Shown here one piece after another: positions 53,032-63,489 of a stretch of DNA of 64,000 bases. The translations under genes and the position numbers were made by a program. The stretch spans positions 2,356,001 to 2,420,000 of the forward strand of contig NC_008825.1 in assembly GCF_000015725.1 (NCBI RefSeq). Direction: 5' to 3'. The notes under the pieces are model-generated. The model worked only from the letters and a program-made list of their open reading frames with translations, was not told the origin of the DNA and ran no database searches. Source of the stretch: Methylibium petroleiphilum PM1 (lineage in GTDB: Bacteria; Pseudomonadota; Gammaproteobacteria; Burkholderiales; Burkholderiaceae_C). Position 1 is the stretch's first letter; the number at the start of each line of letters is the position of its first letter.

Positions 53032-54216
53032 TCACGTGCCCCAGCCGAAGAAGCGCAGCACGTCTTCGCGACGCGCCAGCGTGTCGGCCTCGCCGAGCGC
53101 GATCAACTCTCGCGTGTACGGAGCTTCGAACAACAGATAGCTCGCCAGCGCGGCGCCCCGCGCGCTGTCGGGCGCCACGTCGCTGACACCCACGGCCCGC
53201 AGCATCGCGCGCACCGGCGTCGGCAGCGCGTGAAGGTGTCGCGCCGCGATGTCGTCGAGCCGTTGGCTCGGCGCGATGACCAGCAGTTCAATGGGCTTGA
53301 GCTGCGTCTGTGCCAAGGCCTCCGGACCAAGCAGCGAGAGCGTGTGGTTGATGCGCTGTAGTCGCTCGATGTCCACCGCCAGCGCGTCGAGGAAGATGTT
53401 CGATAGCGCGTGGCCGGCGATCTGCGCGAGGCTGGGGTAGCCGTTCGCCGGCGGGCGCTCGCCAGACGGCTCGTGCAGCCGACCAGCTCCAACGACGAGG
53501 ATGCGCTCGGCACCGAGGTGCACCGCCGGCGAGATCGGCGCGGCCTGGCGCATCGAACCATCGCCGAAGTACTCGGCACGGCCGTGCCGGTCCAGCGAGA
53601 CCGCCGGAAAGATGAACGGTATGGCCGAAGACGCCATCAGGTGCGGAATGCCGAGCGTCGCGCGCGCCGCCACGCGCTGGGAGCGTGTCCAGGCCGGCAG
53701 GTCCTGCGGCGCGTCGTAGAAGGTCACATGGTCGCCCGCGGTGTAGCTGGACGCACTGATTGCGAGGGCGCGCAGGTGGCCGGCATCGATCAGTTCCGGG
53801 ATTCGATCCAGCGGCAGCAGTTGCGCGAGCAAGTCCTCGAGCGGCTCGTTGTCGAGCAGGGAGCGCGGCCGCGCCCGCCGCCAGCGCGCAAGCGCCCAGC
53901 CGGCGGTGAACAAGGTGAGCCAGCGCGCGCCGGTGCGGATCACGCCGAAGGCATCGGCTCGATAGACCTGTCCCGCCTCGAAATTGCGCCACACGCGCAA
54001 CAGCAGGCGCACGGCCCGATCGAAATCGTCGGCGCCGCAGGCCAATGCCGCCGCGTTGATGGCGCCGGCCGAGGTGCCAGCGATGACGGGAAAGGGGTTG
54101 TCGTGAGCGCGCACGCCGGCGTCGCGGCGTAGCCGGCTCAGGGCCGACAGCACGCCGACCTGATAGGCGGCGCGTGCGCCGCCGCCCGTCAGCACCAAGC
54201 CTGTGGTCTTGCTCAC
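53032..54216 (-). CDS. Patatin-like phospholipase
   Basis: 394 residues from the GTG at 54216. Oxyanion hole GGGARAAYQVGVL near residue 11, nucleophile elbow GTSAGAINAAAL near residue 48, catalytic Asp in YFGDGSMRQAAPISPAVHLGA. A segment around residues 100-115 (WLTLFTAGWALARWRR) could associate with the membrane. No signal peptide. Expected activity: acyl-ester hydrolysis of lipids. A TATGCT box ends 6 bases ahead of the GTG without a ribosome-binding site. Convergent with the ComEA-like gene, 28 bases apart. Confidence 0.92.
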   Translation of the reverse strand: MSKTTGLVLTGGGARAAYQVGVLSALSRLRRDAGVRAHDNPFPVIAGTSAGAINAAALACGADDFDRAVRLLLRVWRNFEAGQVYRADAFGVIRTGARWLTLFTAGWALARWRRARPRSLLDNEPLEDLLAQLLPLDRIPELIDAGHLRALAISASSYTAGDHVTFYDAPQDLPAWTRSQRVAARATLGIPHLMASSAIPFIFPAVSLDRHGRAEYFGDGSMRQAAPISPAVHLGAERILVVGAGRLHEPSGERPPANGYPSLAQIAGHALSNIFLDALAVDIERLQRINHTLSLLGPEALAQTQLKPIELLVIAPSQRLDDIAARHLHALPTPVRAMLRAVGVSDVAPDSARGAALASYLLFEAPYTRELIALGEADTLARREDVLRFFGWGT

Positions 54217-54322
54217 GCGGCGAGCATAGCCGCGGGCCAGGCAGTGACTAAGGGCGGAACTGAAGGAGAGAAGTCGCCGTTATCGTGCCGCCAGATGCGC
54301 CGAGACGGCGTCCGGCGTCAAT

Positions 54323-54766
54323 TCAGTCACGGCCGTGCTTGCCCGGGCCGTGGCCCTTGCCGCGGTGATCGTGGTCGTCGCGGCCGCGCCGCCGCTCGTC
54401 GCGCCCGCCACGCGGGTCGTGCCGGTGCTCCTCCCGATAGTGCGGCGCATAGACGTTCTGATACCAGCCGTCCTGCACGAAGTAGACCGGCTGACCGCAG
54501 GCCGCATAGCGAGCGCAATGCTTGCCCCAGTTCTTGGCGTGGCCCGGCGGCACGCGCAGATAGATCGGCCGCTGCACCACCGCATAGGGGGCCGGCGCGA
54601 TGACCACCGGCTGCGGATAGATCAGCTGCGGCTGCGGGTAGTTGCCGATGTCGATGCGGCCGTAAAAGCCAGGCTGGCCGATGCTGACAGAGACCCCGAC
54701 ATCGGCCGCCAGCGCGGGCGCGATGGCCGAGACCGCCAGCGTAGCGGCGAGAAGCATGCGTTTCAT
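54323..54766 (-). CDS. Exported hypothetical protein with His/Arg/Asp-rich tail
   Basis: 147 residues. Signal peptide MLLAATLAVSAIAPALA, then a Tyr/Pro/Gln-rich middle (PGFYGRIDIGNYPQPQLIYP and VVIAPAPYAVVQRPIYLRVPPGHAKNWGKHCARYAACGQPVYFVQDGWYQ) with two Cys. The last 40 residues are nearly all His, Arg, Asp and Gly. The middle resembles small exported proteins common in Comamonadaceae that carry a V-P-P-G-H-x-x-x-W motif. The histidine-rich tail could bind metal. Function unknown. Confidence 0.8.
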   Translation of the reverse strand: MKRMLLAATLAVSAIAPALAADVGVSVSIGQPGFYGRIDIGNYPQPQLIYPQPVVIAPAPYAVVQRPIYLRVPPGHAKNWGKHCARYAACGQPVYFVQDGWYQNVYAPHYREEHRHDPRGGRDERRRGRDDHDHRGKGHGPGKHGRD

Positions 54767-54898
54767 CCAACGATCCTCTTGTGGTTGTGCACTTGTTCAA
54801 CGCCTCGCGAAGCGATTCGCTGACACGACCTCAGTGTGCTGCGGCGGCCCGCTTGCCCGCACGACCACGATGTTGCAGCGTTGTAAAGAAATGCACCA

Positions 54899-57800
54899 TC
54901 ACTCGTACACCACCGCGGCCTGGCCGTGGGTGCTGGCTTTCCAGCGCGCCAGGGCCGTGTCGGTCGGGAAGAAGCGGCCATCGTCGCCGAGGTCGATCTC
55001 GCCCTGCACCGCCTCGCGGTGCAGCACCACGCGCACTGGCAGGCCCTGGACCAGGTCACCCTGGTCGGTGCGCAAGGTGCGCGGAGGGAACTCGCGCAGC
55101 AGTTCGTCGATCGGTGGCGTGACGCCGTTCACGGCCACGCGCAGATAGCGGCCGAAGCGACAGCGCGCTGCAGCCAGATCCCACACCTGCTGCACATTGA
55201 GCCGCACGCCCCCCGAAAAGCGGTCGGGCTGCACCTTGCCCTGCACGACGATGAACTCATCCTCCACCAATTGTTCGCGGTGCGCGTTGAGCAGATCCTC
55301 GTTCGCCACGGCCTCGATCGTCTCGCTCTTGTCGTCGAGCTTGAAGATCGCAACCCGGCCACGCTGACCGTTGACGACCCGCAACTCGGTGACGATCCCC
55401 GCCAGCAACTGCGGCTCCCGGCTATCGAGCAGGTCAGCGATGCGGCGCCGCGCGAACTGCCGCACCTCGGTCTCGCATTCGTCGAACAGATGGCCCGAGA
55501 GATAGAAGCCCAGAGCCGCCTTCTCGTGCGTCAGCCGTTCCTTGATGCTCCAGGCTTCCGTCGCCACGAGATCGGGCTCGTTGGTCGAGGCGGCATGCGA
55601 GTCGCCGAAGTCGAACAGGCCGCCCTGGTCGGCGTTCGCCGCCTGCGTGTCTGCGTACTCGAAGGCGAGCGGCACGCTGGCCATCAGCACCGCCCGGTCG
55701 GCTTCGAGCGCGTCGAAGGCCCCACCCTTGATCAGTGCTTCGACCACCCGCTTGTTGACGCGACTGCGGTCCACTCGCGCGGCGAAGTCGAACAGGCTCT
55801 TGTATGGACCGCCTTCGCGGCGCGCGTCGACGATCGCCTCGATGGCGCCCTGCCCCGTGCCCTTGATGGCGCCGAGTCCGTAGCGCACGCGGCCTCGCTC
55901 CTTGCCCTGCGGCGCCACCGGCTCGAAGCGGTAGCCGCCGGCATTGACGTCGGGTGCCTCGAACACCACGCCCAGGGACACCGCGTCATCGTGGAAGATC
56001 TTGAGCTTGTCGGTGTCGTCCAGCGCGACGCTCATGTTGGCCGCGGTGAACTCGGCCAGGTAATGCACCTTGGCCCAGGCCGTGTGGTAGGCCAGCAGCG
56101 CATAGGCCGCGGCATGCGACTTGTTGAAGCCGTAGCCCGCGAACTTCTCCATCAGGTCGAAGATCTCGTTCGCGAGACCTGCGCCGATGCCGTTCTTCGC
56201 AGCACCTTCCGCGAAGATGACGCGGTGCTTGGCCATCTCCTCGGCCTTCTTCTTCCCCATCGCGCGACGCAGCAGGTCCGCGCCGCCGAGCGAGTACCCG
56301 CCCAGGCGCTGCGCGACCTGCATCACCTGCTCCTGGTAGACCATGATCCCGTAGGTCTCCTCGAGCACCTCGCGCATCAGCGGATGGGGATAGTCCACTT
56401 CCTCCTTGCCGTGCTTGCGGGCACAGAAGCTCGGGATCAGGTCCATCGGGCCCGGACGGTAAAGCGCCACCAGCGCGATGATGTCCTCGAACACGCTGGG
56501 CCGGGCCTCGCGCAACATGCCCTGCATGCCACGACTTTCCAGCTGGAACACCGCGACCGTCTTGCCCTCGCTCAGCAGCTGGTAGGTCTTGCGGTCGTCG
56601 AGAGCGATGTTCTCGAACGCGAAGTCGGCGCGATCGGCGTGGCGCGTCCGGATGAAGTCCTTGGCCAGTTCCAGGATCGTCAGCGTGGCGAGGCCGAGGA
56701 AGTCGAACTTCACGAGTCCGATCGCCTCGACGTCGTCCTTGTCGTACTGGCTCACCGCCGAATCGCTGCCCGGCTGCTGGTAGAGCGGACAGAAGTCTGT
56801 GATCTTGCCCGGCGCGATCAGCACGCCACCGGCGTGCATGCCGATATTGCGCACCGTGCCTTCCACGCGTTCGGCCAGCGCCAGCAGTTCGGCGACCTCC
56901 TCCTCCTTCTGCTCGCGCTGCTCGATCTCCGGGGCCTCCTTTCGGGCGTAGATCAGGCCCGGGTCAGGCCTGTCGCCGGGGCGCTTCAGCGTCACCGTCT
57001 TGCCGGGTGGCGCCGGCACCAGCTTGGCGATGCTGTCGACGTGGCCGTAGCCCATGCCCAGCACGCGGCCCACGTCGCGCAGCGCGGCCTTGGCGGCCAT
57101 CGTGCCGAAAGTGGCGATCTGGCTCACCGCATCGCGGCCGTACTTCTGCTTCACGTAGTCGATCACGCGATCGCGGTTGCCCTGGCAGAAGTCGATGTCG
57201 AAATCGGGCATCGACACGCGGTCCGGATTCAGGAAGCGCTCGAAGAGCAGGTTGTAGGCAAGCGGGTCGAGGTCGGTGATCTTCAGCGCGTAGGCCACCA
57301 GCGAGCCGGCGCCCGAGCCCCGCCCGGGCCCGACCGGACAGCCGTTGCCCTTGGCCCAGTTGATGAAGTCGGCCACGATCAGGAAATAGCCCGGGAAGCC
57401 CATCTTCAGGATCGTCTCGATCTCGAAGTCCAGCCGCTCGACGTAGCGTGCGCGATGACGCTCGCGCTCGTCCTCGTTCGGGTAGAGCTGCGCGAGCCGC
57501 TCGTTCAGCCCGGCGTGCGAGGCGTGGCGAAAGTAGTCGTCCGGCGCCATGCGCTGTCCGTCGACGATCGGTGTCGGAAAGTCGGGCAGCTGCGGTTTGC
57601 CGAGCGTCAGCGTCAGATGACAGCGGCGCGCAATCGCCAGCGTGTTGGCGATCGCCGAGGGAATGTCGGCAAACAGCTCGACCATCTGCGCGGCGGTCTT
57701 GAAATGCTGCTCACGCGTGAAGCGCTTGACGCGGCGAGGATTGGTGAGCGTCTCGCCTTCGGCGATGCAGACGCGGGCCTCGTGGGCCTCGAAATCATCG

Positions 57801-58423
57801 GCACTCAGGAACTGCACTGGATGCGTCGCCACCACCGGCAGGCCCAGCTTCGCGGCGAGCGGTACCACCGCCCTCACCTGGGCCTCGTTGCCGGCTTGCC
57901 CGGCACGCTGCAATTCGAGATAGAAGCGCCCAGGGAACAGCGCGGCCAGCCGCAGCGCCTGCGCCTCGGCCCGCACCGCATCACCGGCCAGCAGCGCCAA
58001 CCCGACCGCGCCCAGGTCGGCGCCGGACAGCGCGATCAGTCCATCGCCATGCTTCGCCAACTGAGGCCATGCCACGCAGGCCTGGTGGCGCTGCAGGTTC
58101 TCGGTCCACGCGTGCGAGATCAGCTCGCAGAGGTTCAGGTAGCCAGTGCGGTTCTGCACCAGCAGCAGCAAGCGGCTCGGCTGCTTCTCGTCGCTCTCGG
58201 CCTCGAGCCACAGATCCGCACCGATCAGCGGCTGCACGCCCTTGCCGCGCGCCGCGCCGTAGAACTTGATCGCACCGAACAGGTTCGACAGATCGGTGAT
58301 CGCCAGCGCGGGTTGCTCATCGGCCGCCGCCGCGGCCACCATGTCGTCCACACGCAGCATCCCGTCGACGACGGAGTACTCGGTGTGGGTACGGAGGTGA
58401 ACGAAGCTCGGGGACGAAGTCAT
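54899..58423 (-). CDS. dnaE: DNA polymerase III subunit alpha
   Basis: 1174 residues, full length for DnaE1. PHP domain FVHLRTHTEYSVVDGMLRVDDMV at the N-terminus. Palm catalytic residues PDFDIDFCQGNRDRVIDYV around residue 405 and a third acidic residue further on. Finger/thumb block KKKAEEMAKHRVIFAEGAAKNGI and GFNKSHAAAYALLAYHTAWAKVHYLAEF follow. HhH and OB domains are C-terminal (LLAGIVTELRVVNGQRGRVAIFKLDD). Main replicative polymerase. CTAGAAT lies 7 bases ahead of the ATG, and two DnaA-box-like sequences lie about 100-135 bases upstream. Confidence 0.98.
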   Translation of the reverse strand: MTSSPSFVHLRTHTEYSVVDGMLRVDDMVAAAAADEQPALAITDLSNLFGAIKFYGAARGKGVQPLIGADLWLEAESDEKQPSRLLLLVQNRTGYLNLCELISHAWTENLQRHQACVAWPQLAKHGDGLIALSGADLGAVGLALLAGDAVRAEAQALRLAALFPGRFYLELQRAGQAGNEAQVRAVVPLAAKLGLPVVATHPVQFLSADDFEAHEARVCIAEGETLTNPRRVKRFTREQHFKTAAQMVELFADIPSAIANTLAIARRCHLTLTLGKPQLPDFPTPIVDGQRMAPDDYFRHASHAGLNERLAQLYPNEDERERHRARYVERLDFEIETILKMGFPGYFLIVADFINWAKGNGCPVGPGRGSGAGSLVAYALKITDLDPLAYNLLFERFLNPDRVSMPDFDIDFCQGNRDRVIDYVKQKYGRDAVSQIATFGTMAAKAALRDVGRVLGMGYGHVDSIAKLVPAPPGKTVTLKRPGDRPDPGLIYARKEAPEIEQREQKEEEVAELLALAERVEGTVRNIGMHAGGVLIAPGKITDFCPLYQQPGSDSAVSQYDKDDVEAIGLVKFDFLGLATLTILELAKDFIRTRHADRADFAFENIALDDRKTYQLLSEGKTVAVFQLESRGMQGMLREARPSVFEDIIALVALYRPGPMDLIPSFCARKHGKEEVDYPHPLMREVLEETYGIMVYQEQVMQVAQRLGGYSLGGADLLRRAMGKKKAEEMAKHRVIFAEGAAKNGIGAGLANEIFDLMEKFAGYGFNKSHAAAYALLAYHTAWAKVHYLAEFTAANMSVALDDTDKLKIFHDDAVSLGVVFEAPDVNAGGYRFEPVAPQGKERGRVRYGLGAIKGTGQGAIEAIVDARREGGPYKSLFDFAARVDRSRVNKRVVEALIKGGAFDALEADRAVLMASVPLAFEYADTQAANADQGGLFDFGDSHAASTNEPDLVATEAWSIKERLTHEKAALGFYLSGHLFDECETEVRQFARRRIADLLDSREPQLLAGIVTELRVVNGQRGRVAIFKLDDKSETIEAVANEDLLNAHREQLVEDEFIVVQGKVQPDRFSGGVRLNVQQVWDLAAARCRFGRYLRVAVNGVTPPIDELLREFPPRTLRTDQGDLVQGLPVRVVLHREAVQGEIDLGDDGRFFPTDTALARWKASTHGQAAVVYE

Positions 58424-58429
58424 GCGAGG

Positions 58430-58435
58430 ATTCTA
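58430..58435 (-). promoter_or_regulatory. -10-like box directly ahead of dnaE
   Basis: TAGAAT on the minus strand, followed by 7 bases and the dnaE ATG at 58423. No ribosome-binding site fits between. No -35 of good match was found. Confidence 0.4.
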
Positions 58436-58524
58436 GGGAAGCGCCCCACTGCATCGACGCTCGGATCCGCTCGATTCCCGTCAATCGCCCCATGACGCCC
58501 GGGCCCGCACGCTGCCTGCACAAG

Positions 58525-58559
58525 TTGTCCACCGCAGCGGTGCACAAACCTGTGGAAAA
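58525..58559. promoter_or_regulatory. Pair of DnaA-box-like sequences upstream of dnaE
   Basis: TTGTCCACC (58525-58533, plus) and TTTTCCACA (58559-58551, minus) each differ from TTATCCACA by one or two bases, in opposite orientation and 17 bases apart. They lie about 100-135 bases ahead of the dnaE start, in the 220-base gap before the next gene. Confidence 0.35.
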
Positions 58560-58644
58560 CCACGGCCGATGCGCTGCGAGGCCCGGCCGATGCGCCGCCA
58601 CCGGCCACTGCCTCGAATCGGGCAGGACCGGAGCCCGGGAAGGC

Positions 58645-59112
58645 TCAGGCCCTCTTTCGGGCAACGACCTTGCGCGGTGCTGGCTTCTTCGTCGCGGGCT
58701 TCCGGGTGGCGGCCGCCTTCGGCGTGGACTTCGGCGCTGCTGCGGGCGTCACCGACGCTTCGCTCACACGCGGACGCCCGGTCTTCAGGGTCGGCACCGC
58801 CAGCAGCGCCGAGACGAAGCGCGTGTCGGCCAGTTCGGTCAGCAACTTGATGCCGGCGCGCAGCAGCTCGCTCTTCTTCGCTGCCTGACCGAGCTTGGCG
58901 GCGCGCTGCTTCAGGTCGGCCAGCGCGGCGTACTCGCCCTTGGGGATTGTGAAACCGTCACGGACCAGTTTCTCGCGCTTCTTCGGCGCGTCGGCGCGGT
59001 CCGGAGCAGCGGCGGCCTTGGCGCGCTTGCCCGGCGCCGGAGCGGCCTTGACCGGCTTCGCGGCGACCGCCTTGCGCCCGACGGCGCCCGTGGACTTGGA
59101 TTTCGTGACCAT
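58645..59112 (-). CDS. Lys/Ala-rich DNA-binding-like protein with RHH-like core
   Basis: 155 residues from the ATG at 59112. A basic Ala/Lys/Pro N-terminus (about 45 residues) and C-terminus (about 45 residues with AATRKPATKKPAPRKVVARKRA-like repeats) resemble histone H1 tails. The core (about 48-105: REKLVRDGFTIPKGEYAALADLKQRAAKLGQAAKKSELLRAGIKLLTEL) looks like a short strand plus two helices, in the manner of ribbon-helix-helix proteins. Probable nucleoid-associated or repressor function; I do not know a characterised member. An AT-rich patch (59115-59165) upstream should hold its promoter. Confidence 0.7.
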   Translation of the reverse strand: MVTKSKSTGAVGRKAVAAKPVKAAPAPGKRAKAAAAPDRADAPKKREKLVRDGFTIPKGEYAALADLKQRAAKLGQAAKKSELLRAGIKLLTELADTRFVSALLAVPTLKTGRPRVSEASVTPAAAPKSTPKAAATRKPATKKPAPRKVVARKRA

Positions 59113-59206
59113 GGAATTCCTTTGATGAATAAACAGTATTTTCAGTTTATACCGTTTATTTCTCAACGGCAAAGCGAGCCATTCCCAGCCCGCTCTCCGC
59201 TCTCTG

Positions 59207-59932
59207 CTACAGCCAGTGCAGCAGCTTCAGGATCAACGGCATCAGCAGCGCCGTCGCGATGCCATTCAGGCCCATGGCGAGTGCCGAGAAGGCCCCTGCC
59301 GTCTCGTTGACCTGCAGGGCGCGCGCCGTGCCGACCGCGTGCGCGGTGATGCCGACGGCGAAGCCGCGCACCGCGGGGTCGTCGATGCGCGACAGGTTCA
59401 GCAGACCCCGTGCGACGATCGCACCGCCCACGCCGGTGACCGCCACGCCCACCGCGGCAAGCGACGGCAGGCCGCCGATGCGCTCGGCCACTGCCATCGC
59501 GATCGGCATCGTGGCCGAACGCGGCGCCAGCGACAGCACCGTCTCAGGGGAGCCGCCGAGCGCCCACGCGATGCCCATGCCGGAGAGGATCGCCGTCACC
59601 GAGCCGACCACCAGGGCTACCGAGATCGGCAGCCACATCCGCTTCAGGCGCTCCCACTGGCTGTACAGCGGCACGGCAAGTGCGACCGTCGCCGGGCCGA
59701 TCAGGAAATGCACGAACTTCGCACCCTCGAAGTAGGTCGGATAGGGTGTGTCCGTGAGCAGCAGCACCGCGATGATCGCGACGGTCGCCGTCATCACCGG
59801 GATGAGGAACGGCGTGGCACCGCAGCGCCGGTACAGCCAGGTCGCACCGAAGTACGCCAGCAAGGTCACCGTGAGCCACAGCAGCGGCGAACTGGCCAGG
59901 AAGACCCAGACCTCGAACAGGCTGTGCTTCAT
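59207..59932 (-). CDS. lrgB: LrgB/CidB family membrane protein
   Basis: 241 residues from the ATG at 59932, which overlaps the LrgA stop (ATGA). About seven membrane helices. Family blocks are TPFLIPVMTATVAIIAVLLLTDTPYPTYFEGAKFVHFLIGPATVALAVPLY, SLAPRSATMPIAMAVAERIGG and RGFAVGITAHAVGTARALQ. LrgAB/CidAB are holin/antiholin-like; plant and some bacterial relatives move glycolate or pyruvate. No LysR-type cidR is adjacent. Confidence 0.92.
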   Translation of the reverse strand: MKHSLFEVWVFLASSPLLWLTVTLLAYFGATWLYRRCGATPFLIPVMTATVAIIAVLLLTDTPYPTYFEGAKFVHFLIGPATVALAVPLYSQWERLKRMWLPISVALVVGSVTAILSGMGIAWALGGSPETVLSLAPRSATMPIAMAVAERIGGLPSLAAVGVAVTGVGGAIVARGLLNLSRIDDPAVRGFAVGITAHAVGTARALQVNETAGAFSALAMGLNGIATALLMPLILKLLHWL

Positions 59933-60282
59933 TGGTCGGACGCCTTGGTGATGCGCAGCATCCAGCGCAGAGTGAAAGCGGTGACCACCAGCGTGATCGC
60001 GGCGCCGCCCACGCCCGCCGCGAGGAACGGCAGCCATTCCTGGGAAACGCGGCCGAAATGCATCATCACACCCGTGACCGCGGGGATGAACAGCAGCATC
60101 AGGTGCTGCAGCAGCCCGTTGGTGGTGTCGCGCAAGGCCTCCGGCACCCGGCCGTAGGCAATCAGCGCGGCCAACAGCAGCAGCATGCCGACCAGCGGCC
60201 CCGGCACCGACAGGCCGAGCCACTGCACCAGCACTTCGCCGATCAGTTGCAGGATGAACAAGGCAGCGATCGCGTGCAGCAT
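59929..60282 (-). CDS. lrgA: LrgA/CidA family holin-like protein
   Basis: 117 residues from the ATG at 60282, with four membrane helices. Family pattern: IGEVLVQWLGLSVPGPLVGMLLLLAAL, then LLQHLMLLFIPAVTGVMMHFGRVS. Coupled by a 4-base overlap to lrgB. The preceding tRNA gene on the same strand ends in its own terminator, so lrgAB should have an independent promoter in the short gap 60283-60330. Confidence 0.92.
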   Translation of the reverse strand: MLHAIAALFILQLIGEVLVQWLGLSVPGPLVGMLLLLAALIAYGRVPEALRDTTNGLLQHLMLLFIPAVTGVMMHFGRVSQEWLPFLAAGVGGAAITLVVTAFTLRWMLRITKASDQ

Positions 60283-60330
60283 CGGACACTCCGGTGAACG
60301 TGGCCGACAGAGGGCTCGCCACAGCGCCAA

Positions 60331-60366
60331 GAGAAAAGCCCGCAAGCGCGACCGCTTGCGGGCTTC
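60331..60366 (-). terminator. Rho-independent terminator of tRNA-Val
   Basis: On the minus strand a 13-bp perfect stem AAGCCCGCAAGCG / CGCTTGCGGGCTT (60365-60336) with loop GTCG is followed by TTCTCTT. It begins 5 bases after the tRNA 3' end. Confidence 0.9.
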
Positions 60367-60370
60367 TGTC

Positions 60371-60445
60371 TGGTGGGCGGTGCAGGGTTCGAACCTGCGA
60401 CCCCTGCCGTGTGAAGGCAGTGCTCTACCGCTGAGCTAACCGCCC
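60371..60445 (-). tRNA. tRNA-Val (anticodon CAC)
   Basis: 75 nt with encoded CCA. Acceptor GGGCGGT / ACCGCCC, D arm AGCTCAGCGGTAGAGC, anticodon stem CTGCC-TTCACAC-GGCAG giving CAC (Val, codon GUG), T arm CAGGTTCGAACCCTG, discriminator A. It lies 38 bases downstream of dnaQ on the same strand and is probably made from its own or the dnaQ transcript. Confidence 0.97.
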
Positions 60446-60483
60446 GAATAATCGGGTTCGCGGGGTAACGCGAGAAGTCGGCA

Positions 60484-61188
60484 TTATGCCATGGCGCGCC
60501 ACAGCGTCTTGCCGCCGGAAACCTTGTCGAGTTCTGCGAGCACGGCCTCGTGCGCTTGACGCTCGTCGTCGCTGGGTTCGATGACGGGCAGAGCGAACTG
60601 CCGCAGGTCGATGTCCGCGACGGCGATCGCCCCGCCTGACGCTGCGCCGGCATCGATGACCAACGAGTTCTGGCCTCGCGTCATGCGGATATACACCTCC
60701 GCGAGCAGCCCTGCGTCAAGCAGCGCGCCGTGCAAGGTGCGGCTGGCGTTGTCGACCTCGAGGCGCTTGCACAGTGCGTCGAGCGAGTTGGACTTGCCAG
60801 GGAACATCTCGCGCGCCATCGTCAGGCTGTCGGTCACCGCGCCCACCTGCTCGGCGAAGCGGGGCCGCTGCAGGCGCTTCAGCTCCGCGTCGAGGAAGCC
60901 GACGTCGAAGGCCGCGTTGTGGATGATGATCTCGGCGCCAGCCAAGTACTCCATCAGCTCATCGGCAACGACCGCGAACTTGGGCTTGTCCGCCAGGAAC
61001 TCGTCGGTCAGGCCGTGGATCTTCACGGCATCCTCGTGATTACGACGCTCGGGGTTCAGGTAGAAGTGCCGGTTGTTGCCGCTCAGGCGGCGGCTGAGCA
61101 TCTCCACGCAACCGATCTCGATGATGCGGTCGCCGTTCTCCGGGCTTAGGCCGGTGGTCTCGGTGTCGAGGAAGATCTGGCGGCTCAT
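60484..61188 (-). CDS. dnaQ: DNA polymerase III subunit epsilon
   Basis: 234 residues. ExoI FLDTETTGLSPENGDRIIEIGCVE, ExoII IIHNAAFDVGFLDAEL, ExoIII TLHGALLDAGLLAEVYI (H-x-A-L-x-D) give a complete DEDDh proofreading site. A C-terminal extension after residue 180 is where the clamp and alpha contact normally lies (QFALPVIEPSDDE). It proofreads for DnaE. tRNA-Val follows on the same strand. Confidence 0.96.
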   Translation of the reverse strand: MSRQIFLDTETTGLSPENGDRIIEIGCVEMLSRRLSGNNRHFYLNPERRNHEDAVKIHGLTDEFLADKPKFAVVADELMEYLAGAEIIIHNAAFDVGFLDAELKRLQRPRFAEQVGAVTDSLTMAREMFPGKSNSLDALCKRLEVDNASRTLHGALLDAGLLAEVYIRMTRGQNSLVIDAGAASGGAIAVADIDLRQFALPVIEPSDDERQAHEAVLAELDKVSGGKTLWRAMA

Positions 61189-61246
61189 GGTGAGTGCAGT
61201 GATTCTGGCTTCGGCATCACATCGCTGCGCGCCATGAGCCTACGCC

Positions 61247-61281
61247 GAAATCACTGACCGGCGTACCGCCGGTCAGTGATT
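61247..61281 (-). terminator. Terminator-like 15-bp stem at the end of the isc genes
   Basis: AATCACTGACCGGCG (61249-61263) and CGCCGGTCAGTGATT (61267-61281) form a perfect stem with loop of 3. It overlaps the fdx stop codon (61273-61275). Only three T follow on the minus strand, so termination strength is uncertain. Confidence 0.6.
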
Positions 61282-61611
61282 CTCCTTGGCGTGGTTGATC
61301 GAGTAGCGCGGAATCTCCACCACCAGATCCTGCTGCGCCAGGATGGCCTGGCAGCTGAGGCGGGAGTTCGGCTCCAGGCCCCAGGCGCGGTCCAGCAGAT
61401 CTTCCTCGTTCTCGTCCATCTCGTTCAGCGACGCGAAACCCTCGCGCACGACGACGTGGCAGGTGGTGCAGGCACAGCTCATCTCGCAGGCATGCTCGAC
61501 CTCGATGTCGTGCTCCAGCAGCGCCTCGCAGATCGAGCTGCCGGGCGCCGCCTCGATGCTTGCGCCCTGGGGGCAGTACTCGGGATGCGGCAGGATCTTG
61601 ATGATGGGCAT
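61273..61611 (-). CDS. fdx: ISC-system [2Fe-2S] ferredoxin
   Basis: 112 residues. The cluster cysteines follow the adrenodoxin-type pattern HACEMSCACTTCHVVV (C-x5-C-x2-C) with a distant Cys in SRLSCQAIL. Opening IKILPHPEYCPQGASIEAAPG is typical of IscFdx. It supplies electrons during iron-sulfur cluster assembly. It is the last gene of the minus-strand order hscB-hscA-fdx, 17 bases behind hscA. Confidence 0.96.
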   Translation of the reverse strand: MPIIKILPHPEYCPQGASIEAAPGSSICEALLEHDIEVEHACEMSCACTTCHVVVREGFASLNEMDENEEDLLDRAWGLEPNSRLSCQAILAQQDLVVEIPRYSINHAKENH

Positions 61612-61628
61612 GGCATTCTCGAACGGGG

Positions 61629-63485
<1,857 letters not shown>

Positions 63486-63489
63486 TCGT

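Noticed and set aside
54926-58495. 1189-codon open frame on the plus strand across dnaE
   Set aside because: It is antisense to a clearly identified dnaE, its composition is His/Arg/Gln-rich as expected for a GC-rich shadow frame, and no domain is visible.
60371-60445. tRNA-Val as an integration site of a genomic island
   Set aside because: No integrase and no second copy of the tRNA 3' end was seen nearby; genes on both sides are core genes.
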